In this document: in pieces, positions 7,905-16,323 of the stretch | How positions within the stretch are numbered: position 1 is the first letter of the stretch | Layout of the letters: every line of letters starts with the position of its first letter | Source: Elusimicrobiota bacterium | GTDB lineage: Bacteria; Elusimicrobiota; UBA5214; JBBAAG01 | DNA: 26,939 nt | Reading direction: 5' to 3' | Assembly: GCA_041658405.1 (NCBI GenBank) | Contig: JBBAAG010000040.1 | Location: 1-26,939, forward strand | Program-made: the position numbers and the translations under genes | The notes under the pieces: model-generated | Database searches by the model: none | What the model was told of the DNA's origin: nothing | Seen by the model: the letters and a program-made list of their open reading frames with translations, nothing else

Positions 7905-9941
7905 TTACCCTTCTTTATTCTTTAACTTAACAAACTCTTCTTCCGTTAATATCTTTACTCCTAACAACTTCGCTTTCTCATACTTACCCCCGGGATTATC
8001 CCCGACAACAACGTAATCAGTTTTCTTTGATACCGACGATACCGCTTTCCCCCCTAACTGCTTAATAATATCCTCTGCGTCAGTACGGCTGAACTTTGTG
8101 AGCTCACCGGTAAATACTACAGTTTTACCGGTAAACAGCGTTTCTGTAGCGGAGACAACTTTTTTTGGTTCATCCATCCTTAACCCCGCAGTACGTAGTT
8201 TATTGATTAGCACAATATTTTCGGGTGCACTGAAGAACGCACATAACGTCCCGGCAATCACCGGCCCGATATCCGGTATTGCGCTCAACTCTTCAGGTAA
8301 CGCTGCGGTTAAGCGTTCCATATTCCCATACCTCTCAGCAAGCACCTGCGCAACCTTTTCCCCGACATGACGAACCCCAAGCCCAAAAAGTAAACGTGAT
8401 AACGGCTGAGTTTTACTCTGTGTTATGGCATTAACAATATTCTCAGCTTTTTTCTCAGCGAAAAGGTCAAGCATAAGAAAATCCTGTTTTTTCAGGTAAT
8501 AAATATCTGCCAACGTTTTTACCGTACCCTTACGGACAAGCTGTACTGCCACAGCATCACCGAACCCTTCGATATCCATGGCTTCACGTTTAGCAAAATG
8601 AATAACCCGTGCTTCAATCTGCGCGGGACATGACGGATTGATACACCGGTAGGCAACCTCCTCCTCTTTTTCTTTAACTATAACTCCATTACATTCAGGG
8701 CATTTTGAAGGTATAACGATCTTCTGCGTATTTTTTGACCCGTTACCTAATGTTTTAATAACTTTAGGGATAACATCCCCTGCGCGTTCAATCAAAACTT
8801 TATCCCCGATTTTTATACCTAACCTCTTAATTTCATCGAAGTTATGCAGGGTTGCATTCGAGATTGTCACTCCCCCGACTTTGATAGGGGAAAGTTTTGC
8901 TACCGGCGTGATGATGCCAGTACGGCCAACCTGGAATTTAACGTCATTAAGTACTGTGGTCCCCTGTTTTGCAGGGAATTTATACGCTACCGCCCAGCGC
9001 GGTGACTTCATTGTTTCCCCAAGGATCCCGCGTTGCGTGAAGTCATCAATCTTGATAACCATACCATCAATTTCGTATGGGAGTTCATCCCGGTGTTCCT
9101 GCCAATACAAACACTGTTTTTCTATATCCTCAACAGTTTTACATATTTTATAATCATCCACAACCTTCAACCCCCAGGATGTGCACATACGCAAGAATTC
9201 TGTATGGCTTGCGGGGTTACACTTACTGTCTTCTATATTACCGAAAGAATGTACTTGTATCCTAAGCTTCCGCTGCGCAGTTACCTCCGGGTTTTTTTGG
9301 CGTAACGACCCAGCCGCAGCGTTTCTTGGATTTGCAAACAATTGAGTATCACCCTGGTTTTTTAATTGTTCGTTTATCCCCAGAAACTCTTTTTTGTTTA
9401 TATAAACCTCCCCGCGGAGTTCCAGTTTACCTTCGGGAACCGGTGTTTGACTACCGGAAAGAACAAGAGGTACGCTGCGTACAGTTTTTAAATTAAGCGT
9501 AACATCCTCACCGGTAACGCCATCCCCGCGGGTTGCAGCTGAAAATAACTTCCCTGACTCGTAAGTCAACGCGCAACTAAGCCCGTCGATCTTATGTTCA
9601 ATCACAAAGACAGGGTTGGTGTTAGCAGGTAAGCCATTTTTTACGCGGGTAAACCACGCACGGATTTCGTCAATATTATAAGTATTATCGAGTGAAAGCA
9701 TACCCTTCGCGTGGGTAACAGGCTTGAACTCCTGTGATACCCCTCCGGAAACGCGCTGGGTTGGAGAATCAAGGGTTAAAAACTGCGGGTATTTAGTTTC
9801 CTGGGAACGTAGTTCTTCAAGCAGTGCATCATATTCTTTGTCCGAAATATCGGGTTGGTCAAGGATGTAATACTTATGATCCGCCGCACGTATTTTTTTG
9901 CGTAACAATTCAATATGTTTTTGTATATCACTGCTGCCCAT
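7905..9941 (-). CDS. ligA: NAD-dependent DNA ligase
   Basis: LigA seals nicks during replication and repair, using NAD+ to adenylate its active lysine. The 678-residue protein has the full family layout: an N-terminal Ia domain (HKYYILDQPDISDKEYDALLEEL), the adenylation motif EHKIDG with Lys117 as nucleophile, the OB-fold (GRTGIITPVAKLSP), a four-cysteine zinc finger (Cys414, 417, 433, 438), helix-hairpin-helix repeats (DIEGFGDAVAVQL, LLFGLGVRHVGE, IPDIGPVIAGTL) and a C-terminal BRCT domain from about 598 (GKTVVFTGEL, KTDYVVVGDNPGGKYEKA). Nothing is missing. The start overlaps the nusB end by 14 bp, which implies translational coupling. Confidence 0.98.
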   Translation of the reverse strand: MGSSDIQKHIELLRKKIRAADHKYYILDQPDISDKEYDALLEELRSQETKYPQFLTLDSPTQRVSGGVSQEFKPVTHAKGMLSLDNTYNIDEIRAWFTRVKNGLPANTNPVFVIEHKIDGLSCALTYESGKLFSAATRGDGVTGEDVTLNLKTVRSVPLVLSGSQTPVPEGKLELRGEVYINKKEFLGINEQLKNQGDTQLFANPRNAAAGSLRQKNPEVTAQRKLRIQVHSFGNIEDSKCNPASHTEFLRMCTSWGLKVVDDYKICKTVEDIEKQCLYWQEHRDELPYEIDGMVIKIDDFTQRGILGETMKSPRWAVAYKFPAKQGTTVLNDVKFQVGRTGIITPVAKLSPIKVGGVTISNATLHNFDEIKRLGIKIGDKVLIERAGDVIPKVIKTLGNGSKNTQKIVIPSKCPECNGVIVKEKEEEVAYRCINPSCPAQIEARVIHFAKREAMDIEGFGDAVAVQLVRKGTVKTLADIYYLKKQDFLMLDLFAEKKAENIVNAITQSKTQPLSRLLFGLGVRHVGEKVAQVLAERYGNMERLTAALPEELSAIPDIGPVIAGTLCAFFSAPENIVLINKLRTAGLRMDEPKKVVSATETLFTGKTVVFTGELTKFSRTDAEDIIKQLGGKAVSSVSKKTDYVVVGDNPGGKYEKAKLLGVKILTEEEFVKLKNKEG

Positions 9942-10410
9942 TTATTGTACCGTTATCAATAACAACCTTATCTTCGGGTTTACTCCCGCGTACAGCCTTC
10001 ACTTTATCGAGAATACCGTTGACAAACTTACTGGAATCATTAGTAGAAAACTTTTTCGCAAGTTCAACCGCTTCATCAATCACAACATTTATAGGCACAT
10101 CAAGCAAAGTCATAAATTCACAGATTGCCATCCGCAGGATACACCGGTCCACGGTAGCCATACGTTCAATCTCCCAGTTTACCGCGTATTTGCGTATCCA
10201 TTTATCAATGAGTTCCATATTCTCAACCGTACCTTTAACGATTGACACAGTAAAATCAACTGTTTTCTGATCCATAACATGCGTTGTATTCTCCGGATTT
10301 TGATGAAATGAAAACACGCACTTGATCGCTTCTTCAAGTTCGATATCACACACGTCTATTAGATAAACAATCTGTAACGCGCACTCCCGCGCGTCCCTAC
10401 GGCTACCCAT
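9928..10410 (-). CDS. nusB: Transcription antitermination factor NusB
   Basis: The 160-residue all-helical protein begins SRRDARECALQIVYLIDV, the NusB opening (xRRxAREcALQaLY). It contains FTVSIVKGTVENMELIDKWI and the hallmark WEIERMATVDRCILRMAICEFM, followed by PINVVIDEAVELAKKFSTNDSSKFVNGILDKV. NusB with NusE (S10) binds boxA RNA for rRNA antitermination. It sits 9 bp downstream of ribH, the same ribH-nusB order known in E. coli, and overlaps ligA by 14 bp. Confidence 0.96.
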   Translation of the reverse strand: MGSRRDARECALQIVYLIDVCDIELEEAIKCVFSFHQNPENTTHVMDQKTVDFTVSIVKGTVENMELIDKWIRKYAVNWEIERMATVDRCILRMAICEFMTLLDVPINVVIDEAVELAKKFSTNDSSKFVNGILDKVKAVRGSKPEDKVVIDNGTINGQQ

Positions 10411-10419
10411 GTAAAATAC

Positions 10420-10890
10420 TTACTTCCCCATTTGTTCCAATAAATTTACCAGTTCAATCGCGCTATCCGCAGCCTGAGAACCCTTATTCCCTGCCTTAGT
10501 TCCCGCACGTTCAATTGCCTGTTCAAGATTATCCGTTGTCAATACCCCAAAGGTTACGGGTATACCTTTCTCAAGCGCTATCTGCGCAATACCTTTTGAT
10601 ACTTCCGCAGCGATGTACTCATTATGAGGCGTATCGCCTTTAATGATTGCGCCAAGGCATACGATAGCGTCGTACTTCTTAGTTTCCGCAGCCTTCTTCG
10701 CAATTAACGGTATCTCAAACGATCCCGGAGTCCAAAACACATCGATATCTTTATCATTAACCCCGTGGCGGGTAAGTGAATCCACTGCACCTGACAACAA
10801 TTTTGATGTAATAAACTCATTGAACCTCGCAACAACAACCGCGAACTTTTTATTTTTTGCTACTAAATCACCGGAAAAAGTTTTTACCAT
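10420..10890 (-). CDS. ribH: 6,7-dimethyl-8-ribityllumazine synthase
   Basis: RibH condenses 5-amino-6-ribitylamino-uracil with 3,4-dihydroxy-2-butanone 4-phosphate to form the lumazine that RibE dismutates to riboflavin. The 156-residue protein has the family motifs: VVVARFNEFITSKLLSGA, the substrate loop WTPGSFEIP, VCLGAIIKGDTPHNEYI with the catalytic-region histidine, PVTFGVLTTDNLEQAIERAG and GNKGSQAADSAIEL. The length is normal. An AAAGGGGA ribosome site lies 9 nt before the ATG. It is separated from ribBA by the DegT-family gene. Confidence 0.98.
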   Translation of the reverse strand: MVKTFSGDLVAKNKKFAVVVARFNEFITSKLLSGAVDSLTRHGVNDKDIDVFWTPGSFEIPLIAKKAAETKKYDAIVCLGAIIKGDTPHNEYIAAEVSKGIAQIALEKGIPVTFGVLTTDNLEQAIERAGTKAGNKGSQAADSAIELVNLLEQMGK

Positions 10891-10907
10891 TTGTTATATC
10901 CCCTTTC

Positions 10908-12233
10908 CTAAAATTTGAACGTCAACCCCCAGCCACCAGCTTCATCCTGATCACCCTTATCATCTTTCAGTAACTCTTTATGATTATCAACAACTTTTTT
11001 TACGGCATCAGCGTATTCAACCAAGATTTTTTCATTAAACTTTTTGAACCACGGTATCGAGAACACCTTTGACTGTAACCCTTCCGCTACAGGTAAAGAC
11101 CCTATTGGCTGGATAACAGACTTATCGTTATTAACTATGCGTGTAGGCTTACCATGCCCGTAAACATCGATAGTATTAAACAACGGATGCACGTGTAACG
11201 CTTTATTACATCCCGGGTGAGAAGGAAACCCTTCCGCACGGAGTGCTTCACAAAAACGTGAAATTGACAACCCATCAATTTCTTCCTTGCGGTACAACCC
11301 ACGGGCATTATACCACCCGCCCATAGTTGACCCGGAACCTTTTACCGGGCGATGCGCGTGTATACCCGGAACGCCGTAGAGACGATCCCAGAAAAAATTC
11401 ATTGCTTTATCAATCTCCGCGGTCTCCGCACCGTACTTCTTTAATTGCGCTAATCCCACGGCTGCTGACATTTGGTGCATACGGTACTTATACCCGCCCC
11501 AGGGAATACCTTTCCCAGCTTTTAAATAATCAATCGTTAACTCCTTATGCCGTTCATAGAACCCGAACGTAATTGCGCGTTCATAAATCTCACGGTCATC
11601 TGTCAACATAATCCCGGCTTCACCGATAGCAAACGCTTTACCCGACATTAAGGAAAACCCGGATGCATCACCAAATGAACCAACAATTTTTCCTTTGTAC
11701 AACGACCCATGAGCGTGTGAAGCATCCTCAATAACTTTAACCTTATGCTTCTTCGCAATTGCGAGTATAGCGTCCATCTCAGCCGGGTATCCGATATAAT
11801 GCACTACGATCACAGCCTTAGTTTTTTTTGTGATCTTACGTTCAAAATCTTTTGGGTCCAGGCATAATGTAGTAGCGTCAATATCCGCAAAAACAACTGT
11901 CGCACCGAGTGAGTACAACGATAAACATGACGCCCAGTATGTGATTGACGGGCAGATAACCTCGTCACCCACCCCGATCCCCGCACCGTAGTATGCGCAC
12001 TGCAGCGCTGCGGTACCGTTATTCGCGCCAACCGCGTACTTCATCCCATGCCACTTCGCGTACTCATCCTCAAACTTTTTTGTTACATCCGAACCTGACA
12101 TTGCACCGCGGCGCAGGACGTCAAGTACATTATCTTCCATTTCTTTATTGATTATAGGCCACTTCGTCATCTCCGGCGGTAATGGAGACGTCTTAACCGC
12201 TTTTTCCCCGCCTAACAATGCTAGTTTTGACAT
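10908..12233 (-). CDS. DegT/DnrJ/EryC1/StrS-family PLP-dependent aminotransferase
   Basis: The 441-residue protein has the sugar-aminotransferase fold: MSKLALLGGEKAV start, VGANNGTAALQCAYYGAGIGVGDEVICPSITYWAS, then VFADIDATTLCLDPKDFERKI, the PLP-binding Asp in IEDASHAHG, and a Schiff-base lysine in the MSGKAFAIGEAGIM segment. The opening LALLGG is typical of the branch that includes inosose and AHBA-type aminotransferases. Known members transaminate keto-sugars, keto-inositols or related ketones; the substrate here cannot be told. It is unusual in lying between ribBA and ribH. A strong AGGAGG lies upstream and an 81-bp gap before it may hold its own promoter. A linked oxidoreductase or nucleotide-sugar gene is not visible, so the context does not show a sugar pathway. 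Confidence 0.9.
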   Translation of the reverse strand: MSKLALLGGEKAVKTSPLPPEMTKWPIINKEMEDNVLDVLRRGAMSGSDVTKKFEDEYAKWHGMKYAVGANNGTAALQCAYYGAGIGVGDEVICPSITYWASCLSLYSLGATVVFADIDATTLCLDPKDFERKITKKTKAVIVVHYIGYPAEMDAILAIAKKHKVKVIEDASHAHGSLYKGKIVGSFGDASGFSLMSGKAFAIGEAGIMLTDDREIYERAITFGFYERHKELTIDYLKAGKGIPWGGYKYRMHQMSAAVGLAQLKKYGAETAEIDKAMNFFWDRLYGVPGIHAHRPVKGSGSTMGGWYNARGLYRKEEIDGLSISRFCEALRAEGFPSHPGCNKALHVHPLFNTIDVYGHGKPTRIVNNDKSVIQPIGSLPVAEGLQSKVFSIPWFKKFNEKILVEYADAVKKVVDNHKELLKDDKGDQDEAGGWGLTFKF

Positions 12234-12282
12234 ACCAAATCCTTCCTCCTAATCCTAAATTCAAATGTTAACTAAACAATAA

Positions 12283-12309
12283 ATTATACTATATAATACT
12301 GAATGTAAA
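12283..12309 (-). promoter_or_regulatory. Possible internal promoter before the aminotransferase gene
   Basis: In the 81-bp gap between ribBA and the DegT-family gene the minus strand carries TTTACA (12304-12309) and a perfect TATAAT (12283-12288). The spacing is only 15 bp, which is shorter than ideal. The gap is much longer than the others in the operon and very AT-rich. A promoter here would uncouple the aminotransferase, ribH, nusB, ligA and DUF362 genes from the FMN riboswitch. Confidence 0.35.
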
Positions 12310-12314
12310 CCTTA

Positions 12315-13541
12315 TTAACGTTCCAACTTTAACATATGCCCGAGTTTTTGTTTTTTTGTGTTAAGATACTTTTTTGCTAGTTCGGTCTTCGGCACGATCT
12401 CTAACGGCACCCGTGCATTAATTTTTAACCCATAACCCGATAGCCCCGCGATTTTACGCGGGTTATTAGTTATAAGATTAATTGAACTCAACCCAAGATC
12501 ACAAAGAATCTGTGCCCCAATCCCGTACTCCCGCAAGTCAGCCGGGAAGCCTAGTTTTAGGTTAGCCTCGACGGTATCATACCCTTTATCCTGGAGGCGG
12601 TAGGCATGTATCTTATTCATCAACCCAATCCCTCTCCCTTCCTGGTGCATATAAAGTATCACCCCGCATCCCGCGGAGTTCACCATACCCATAGCTTTAT
12701 CCAGTTGTTCCCCGCAATCACACCGTGTTGAATGAAACGTTTCACCCGTGAGGCACGCTGAATGCACACGGACAAGGACATTATGTTTCCCGCGAACATT
12801 CCCTTTTTGTAATACAACATGATGCTCTTTCTTTAATACATCTTCATATACGCATATATTAAACTCACCGTACTTCGTAGGTAACTTACTCTCCGCTACA
12901 CGCCGGATAAGTTTTTCGTTATTCCTGCGGTAAGTGATAAGCTCTGAGATTGTCGTAATTTTTAGCCCAAACTTTTTAGCGAACCTTACAAGCTGCGGCA
13001 TCCGTGCCATTGTACCGTCATCATTCATAATCTCGCAGATAACGCCTGAAGGGTATAACCCCGCAAGTTTTGAGAGGTCAACCGCAGCTTCAGTATGCCC
13101 CGCGCGGACAAGTACCCCGCCTTCCCGGTAACGTAACGGAAATATATGCCCGGGTTTCACAAAATCTAACGGTTTTGACTTTGAGGATATTAATGAGTGC
13201 ACAGTTTTTGCGCGGTCATACGCCGAAATCCCGGTGGTAACCCCGTGTTTTGCATCGATTGATACGGTAAACGCAGCATCACGGTGTTCGGTGTTATGTT
13301 CAACCATTTGACCGATCCGTAGTTCATCAAGCCTATTCCCGGTGATTGCGATACAGATAAGGCCGCGTGCATTTTTTGCCATAAAGTTGATGGATCCAGG
13401 GGTAACCTTCTCCGCAGCAACAATAATATCGCCTTCATTCTCGCGGCCGGGATCATCGGTAACAATCAACGGTTTGCCTGACCTATAAATTTCAACCGCT
13501 TCTTCGGTTGTTGCAAATACATTAGTACCATTTTTTTTCAT
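12315..13541 (-). CDS. ribBA: Bifunctional DHBP synthase / GTP cyclohydrolase II
   Basis: RibBA supplies both starting compounds of riboflavin synthesis: DHBP from ribulose 5-phosphate and the diaminopyrimidine from GTP. The 408-residue protein has an N-terminal RibB domain with DDPGRENEGDI, MAKNARGLICIA, VSIDAKHGVTTGISAYDRA and GHTEAAVDLS. The C-terminal RibA domain carries the zinc cysteines in CLTGETFHSTRCDCGEQL, HQEGRGIGLMNKIHAYRLQD, DLREYGIGAQIL and LITNNPRK. All expected key residues appear present in both halves. The ATG overlaps the ribE stop by 4 bp (ATGA), with GAAGGG inside the ribE end as its ribosome site. The start codon is followed by a run of eight A. Confidence 0.98.
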   Translation of the reverse strand: MKKNGTNVFATTEEAVEIYRSGKPLIVTDDPGRENEGDIIVAAEKVTPGSINFMAKNARGLICIAITGNRLDELRIGQMVEHNTEHRDAAFTVSIDAKHGVTTGISAYDRAKTVHSLISSKSKPLDFVKPGHIFPLRYREGGVLVRAGHTEAAVDLSKLAGLYPSGVICEIMNDDGTMARMPQLVRFAKKFGLKITTISELITYRRNNEKLIRRVAESKLPTKYGEFNICVYEDVLKKEHHVVLQKGNVRGKHNVLVRVHSACLTGETFHSTRCDCGEQLDKAMGMVNSAGCGVILYMHQEGRGIGLMNKIHAYRLQDKGYDTVEANLKLGFPADLREYGIGAQILCDLGLSSINLITNNPRKIAGLSGYGLKINARVPLEIVPKTELAKKYLNTKKQKLGHMLKLER

Positions 13542-14185
13542 AGAAACCCTTCGTCTTTAAGTTTATCCCATGTAAGCTCTTTTTTCATAAAAAAGTCTGT
13601 ATTATCATGTTTTACAATGTTCGCAAGGTATTTTATCAGGATGTCCGGCTCAAGATTAACCGTATCTCCCGCTTTTTTACGTTTTAACGCCGTATTTTCT
13701 AGTGTATGAGGGATAATCACAACAGAGAACTTACCTGGAGACACATCAACAACAGTAAGGCTTATCCCATCCACCGCGATACTGCCTTTAGGGACAAGAT
13801 ACTTCCCAAAAGTGTCCGGACATATAAATTCGTACTTAACCCCGGATGGCAGGGAGGATACTTTAACAATCTGTGCGGTAGTTTCGATATGCCCGGTAAC
13901 TATATGCCCGCCCATACGGTCCGTAGGCAATAACGCGCGTTCGGTATTCACCGTATCACCAGGCGCCAATCCACCGAGGTTACTGCTGGAAAGCGTTTCT
14001 GTAGAAATATCAAATTCCAAATGTGTATCGTTTACGCCTTTAACTTCCTGCCCCGTAACCGTGAGGCACACACCATTAACTGTAACACTTTCCCCGGGCT
14101 TAACATCCTGATACCCACAGGTAACTGTCAGTTTATTAAGACTAATACCTACTACGATACCTGGTTTTACAATACCTGTAAACAT
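13538..14185 (-). CDS. ribE: Riboflavin synthase alpha chain
   Basis: Riboflavin synthase dismutates two 6,7-dimethyl-8-ribityllumazine molecules to riboflavin and the diaminopyrimidine. The 215-residue protein has the two tandem lumazine-binding barrels: MFTGIV, GESVTVNGVCLTVT and FDISTETLSSSNLG in the first; DRMGGHIVTGHIE, KGSIAVDGISLTVVDV and FSVVIIPHTLENTAL in the second. The length is typical. It follows ribD by 16 bp with AAAGGT upstream of the ATG, and overlaps ribBA by 4 bp. The gene is called ribE in Bacillus-type and ribC in E. coli nomenclature. Confidence 0.98.
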   Translation of the reverse strand: MFTGIVKPGIVVGISLNKLTVTCGYQDVKPGESVTVNGVCLTVTGQEVKGVNDTHLEFDISTETLSSSNLGGLAPGDTVNTERALLPTDRMGGHIVTGHIETTAQIVKVSSLPSGVKYEFICPDTFGKYLVPKGSIAVDGISLTVVDVSPGKFSVVIIPHTLENTALKRKKAGDTVNLEPDILIKYLANIVKHDNTDFFMKKELTWDKLKDEGFL

Positions 14186-14201
14186 AAATAGTAATTACCT
14201 T

Positions 14202-15311
14202 TCAAAACCTTGATTTAATAAGAATATCCTGCCCAATACGTTCAATAGAGGTAAACTTAACAATAGGCGCGTATTGTATTTTAGACACCCCAACGCCTTC
14301 CACCGGCGTTTTAGCATTACGCCCGCCAACAATCTTTGGCGCTATGAATGTCCACATTTCGTCAACCACATTATCTTCTAAAGCAGCAGCGTTTGTCTCG
14401 CCTCCACCCTCAATTAATAATGTATTTACATTAATTTCAAACAGTTTCTTAACAATATCCTTGAAGTTTATCCTGTTTTTATTTGATTTACAAGGCTTTA
14501 CAGGTATTATGGCAACACCTTCACGTCGAGATAGCCTTATAGCATTATTCAAGTTAGGATTACCTGTGCTTTTAGTGATAATAACCGTTTTTGCTTCATG
14601 GTTAAAAATATTCAGTGTGTTATAGTGTTTAACACACTTTAGATGCGGATCCACAATTACGCGGACAGGGTTTTCGCCTATACTATGAGCAGTTATCCAC
14701 GGGTTGTCCACAAGTACTGTATTAATCCCCACAAGCACAGCATCAACCCGGGAACGCAGCTTATGAACGATGTCCCGGGATTGATCCGATGTTATCCACT
14801 TAGAGTTGTTTGTGAAGGTTGCAATCTTACCATCCAAACTCATTGCTGTTTTTAGGTAAACAAACGGCAATTTTTTAGTTATATTTTTTATGTATATTTT
14901 GTTTAATTCCCAAGCATTTTCACGCATCACGCCAACAACGCACTCAACCCCGGCTTTACGTAACACACTAAAACCTTTACAATTTACTTTAACATTAGGA
15001 TCAGGCATTGCAGCCACTACTTTTTTAATCCCGGCACCTATAATTTGTGGTACACACGGAGGCGTACGTTTATCCGTATGACAGCAAGGTTCAAGGTTGA
15101 CATACAAATCAGCGCCTCTGGCATCAGTACCTGCTTGTTTTAATGCATAAACCTCAGCATGCGGCCCTCCGCAATACCGGTGATACCCTTTTCCCACAAT
15201 TTTACCGTTTTTTACTACCAAAGCAGCAACCTTGGGATTAGGCGCGACATTACCCCCGCTTTTTTCCGCTAAATCTATACATAAGGACATAAACTTTTCG
15301 TTTGTGTTCAT
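14202..15311 (-). CDS. ribD: Bifunctional pyrimidine deaminase / reductase
   Basis: RibD carries out the second and third steps from GTP: deamination of the diaminopyrimidine, then NADPH-dependent reduction of the ribosyl side chain. The 369-residue protein has an N-terminal cytidine-deaminase-like zinc domain, GGPHAEVYAL and EPCCHTDKRTPPC, preceded by APNPKVAALVV. The reductase domain shows YLKTAMSLDGKIAT, WITSDQSRDIVHKLRSRVDAVLVG and LIEGGGETNAAAL. The N-terminus MNTNEKFMSLCIDLAEKS fits family members and supports the ATG at 15311. It is the first gene after the FMN riboswitch and its terminator, so it should be the point of FMN control. Confidence 0.97.
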   Translation of the reverse strand: MNTNEKFMSLCIDLAEKSGGNVAPNPKVAALVVKNGKIVGKGYHRYCGGPHAEVYALKQAGTDARGADLYVNLEPCCHTDKRTPPCVPQIIGAGIKKVVAAMPDPNVKVNCKGFSVLRKAGVECVVGVMRENAWELNKIYIKNITKKLPFVYLKTAMSLDGKIATFTNNSKWITSDQSRDIVHKLRSRVDAVLVGINTVLVDNPWITAHSIGENPVRVIVDPHLKCVKHYNTLNIFNHEAKTVIITKSTGNPNLNNAIRLSRREGVAIIPVKPCKSNKNRINFKDIVKKLFEINVNTLLIEGGGETNAAALEDNVVDEMWTFIAPKIVGGRNAKTPVEGVGVSKIQYAPIVKFTSIERIGQDILIKSRF

Positions 15312-15318
15312 ACCAAAT

Positions 15319-15362
15319 AAAAAACCCCTAGTGTTTCATACTTTATGATACCACCAGGGTTT
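15319..15362 (-). terminator. Rho-independent terminator in the riboswitch expression platform
   Basis: On the minus strand the RNA runs AAACC-CTGGTG-(G)-TATCATA, loop AAG, TATGAAA-CACTAG-GGGTTT, then T-rich. The arms pair over most of their length with two single-base bulges and a few wobble pairs, and the hairpin ends in six T (15319-15324). It ends only 8 bp before the ribD ATG. The AGGGG in its 3' arm is the only plausible ribosome site for ribD, so the same hairpin could also hide it. An alternative hairpin, GGTTTA-TTAATG-TAAACC (15357-15374), uses the same AAACC and could act as antiterminator. Confidence 0.85.
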
Positions 15363-15394
15363 ACATTAATAAACCGAACTTGTTCTTACACCCT

Positions 15395-15538
15395 ATCTTC
15401 TTTCATCCGGACTGCACAGTTAATACCTTATCCTGTTTAACTGTTAACACCGTCGGCACCTGAATTTCACAGGTTCTGTCTTAGAGACTCGCGGGCTATC
15501 ACCGCCGGTTATGGACTCTCACCACAACCCTGAAGATA
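15395..15538 (-). promoter_or_regulatory. FMN riboswitch (RFN element)
   Basis: The minus strand shows the conserved RFN core in order: the P1 5' strand ATCTTC, CAGGG, GTGAGAGTCC, AACCGGCGGTGATAGCCC, GCGAGTC, hairpin ACCTG-TGAAATT-CAGGT, GCCGACGGTGT, and AGTCCGGATGAAAGAAGAT closing P1 (GAAGAT with ATCTTC). An extra stem, CAGTTAA with TTAACTG (15417-15443), fills the position that is variable in the family. FMN binding should favour the terminator at 15319-15362 and shut the rib operon off. Confidence 0.97.
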
Positions 15539-15547
15539 TCTTTTATT

Positions 15548-15577
15548 ATTATACAATACATCACTGCCCTAATTCAA
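15548..15577 (-). promoter_or_regulatory. Predicted promoter of the riboflavin operon
   Basis: On the minus strand TTGAAT (15572-15577) and a perfect TATAAT (15548-15553) are 18 bp apart, and transcription would begin at the 5' edge of the riboswitch. The -35 box lies inside the last codons of the metallophosphoesterase gene, whose stop is at 15561-15563, so the two units are tightly packed. Confidence 0.65.
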
Positions 15578-16319
15578 GCCTGTTGATAAGGACTTCAGGT
15601 AATTTATACCCCCGCATTTTATCCTGTACCTTCTTAACATCGTATTCTACACGGAAACACGAAATTTCGCTGCTTTCAGTGTTGAACACCATACAACACG
15701 TCCGCCAATCCTCATCCCTTGGCTGGCCAACAGAACCGACATTAACAAAATGCTTGTATACTTTATCCAGGTTAAACATAGTAGTCCCGCTTTTTTGTGA
15801 GAGTTCACCCTGGTACGCAGTATCGTTCTCCTTATTTCTATCATACCTATAATGAAACGGCACGTGTGAATGCCCAACAAAACATACAAGTTGTTTCTTT
15901 ATATGGCTGATATTAAACTTCATACGGTCAGAAGCAAGCAAGTACTCATCAATCGGCGATGACGGGCTTCCATGCACCATCATTATCAAGTCATCACTCC
16001 ACATTTCCGGCAAGCTTTTTAAATACTCCTTGTTTTCCGGTGTCAAAATTTCACTGGTCCACGTGATTGCATGTTTTGCCGCCGGGTTGAACCAGTTAGG
16101 ATCCTTCATCCCCACCGCCGCACGGTCATGATTACCCGCAACAATTTTTACGTTAGGAAGGTTGCGGATCATGTCAATACACTCATTAGGCTGCGGGCCG
16201 TATCCTACAATATCTCCGCAAAAAATGAAATCCTTTATCCCTGCGTTCCGGAGAAACCGCACAACGGTTTCCAGAGCGTCAAGATTACTGTGTATATCAG
16301 AGAACAACCCTATCCTCAT
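15561..16319 (-). CDS. Calcineurin-like metallophosphoesterase
   Basis: The 252-residue protein starts MRIGLFSDIHSN and has the metal-binding motifs of the family in order: D-x-H (Asp8, His10), FCGDIVGYGPQPNECI, VAGNHDRAA, MVHGSPSSP and FVGHSHVPF, then VNVGSVGQPRDEDWR. This matches the YfcE/MJ0936-like group of predicted phosphodiesterases. The substrate is unknown. An ATG at 16364 would add 15 residues and overlap the upstream gene; I prefer 16319, because motif I then begins at once as in homologues and GGA lies 8 nt upstream. It starts 4 bp after the WecG-family stop and is the last gene of the smc unit. Confidence 0.93.
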   Translation of the reverse strand: MRIGLFSDIHSNLDALETVVRFLRNAGIKDFIFCGDIVGYGPQPNECIDMIRNLPNVKIVAGNHDRAAVGMKDPNWFNPAAKHAITWTSEILTPENKEYLKSLPEMWSDDLIMMVHGSPSSPIDEYLLASDRMKFNISHIKKQLVCFVGHSHVPFHYRYDRNKENDTAYQGELSQKSGTTMFNLDKVYKHFVNVGSVGQPRDEDWRTCCMVFNTESSEISCFRVEYDVKKVQDKMRGYKLPEVLINRLELGQ

Positions 16320-16323
16320 AATT

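Noticed and set aside
9824..10270. 148-codon plus-strand open frame opposite nusB and ligA
   Set aside because: Both minus-strand genes are fully conserved families here; the opposite frame shows no family motif.
10908..10937. C-terminal GGWGLTFKF of the aminotransferase as an outer-membrane beta-signal
   Set aside because: The alternating pattern and final Phe look similar, but the protein is a soluble PLP enzyme without signal peptide, so this is coincidence.
12174..12314. Short run of A/T-rich DNA before the aminotransferase as a second riboswitch
   Set aside because: No conserved aptamer motif or terminator hairpin is visible; only promoter-like boxes and a ribosome site are present.
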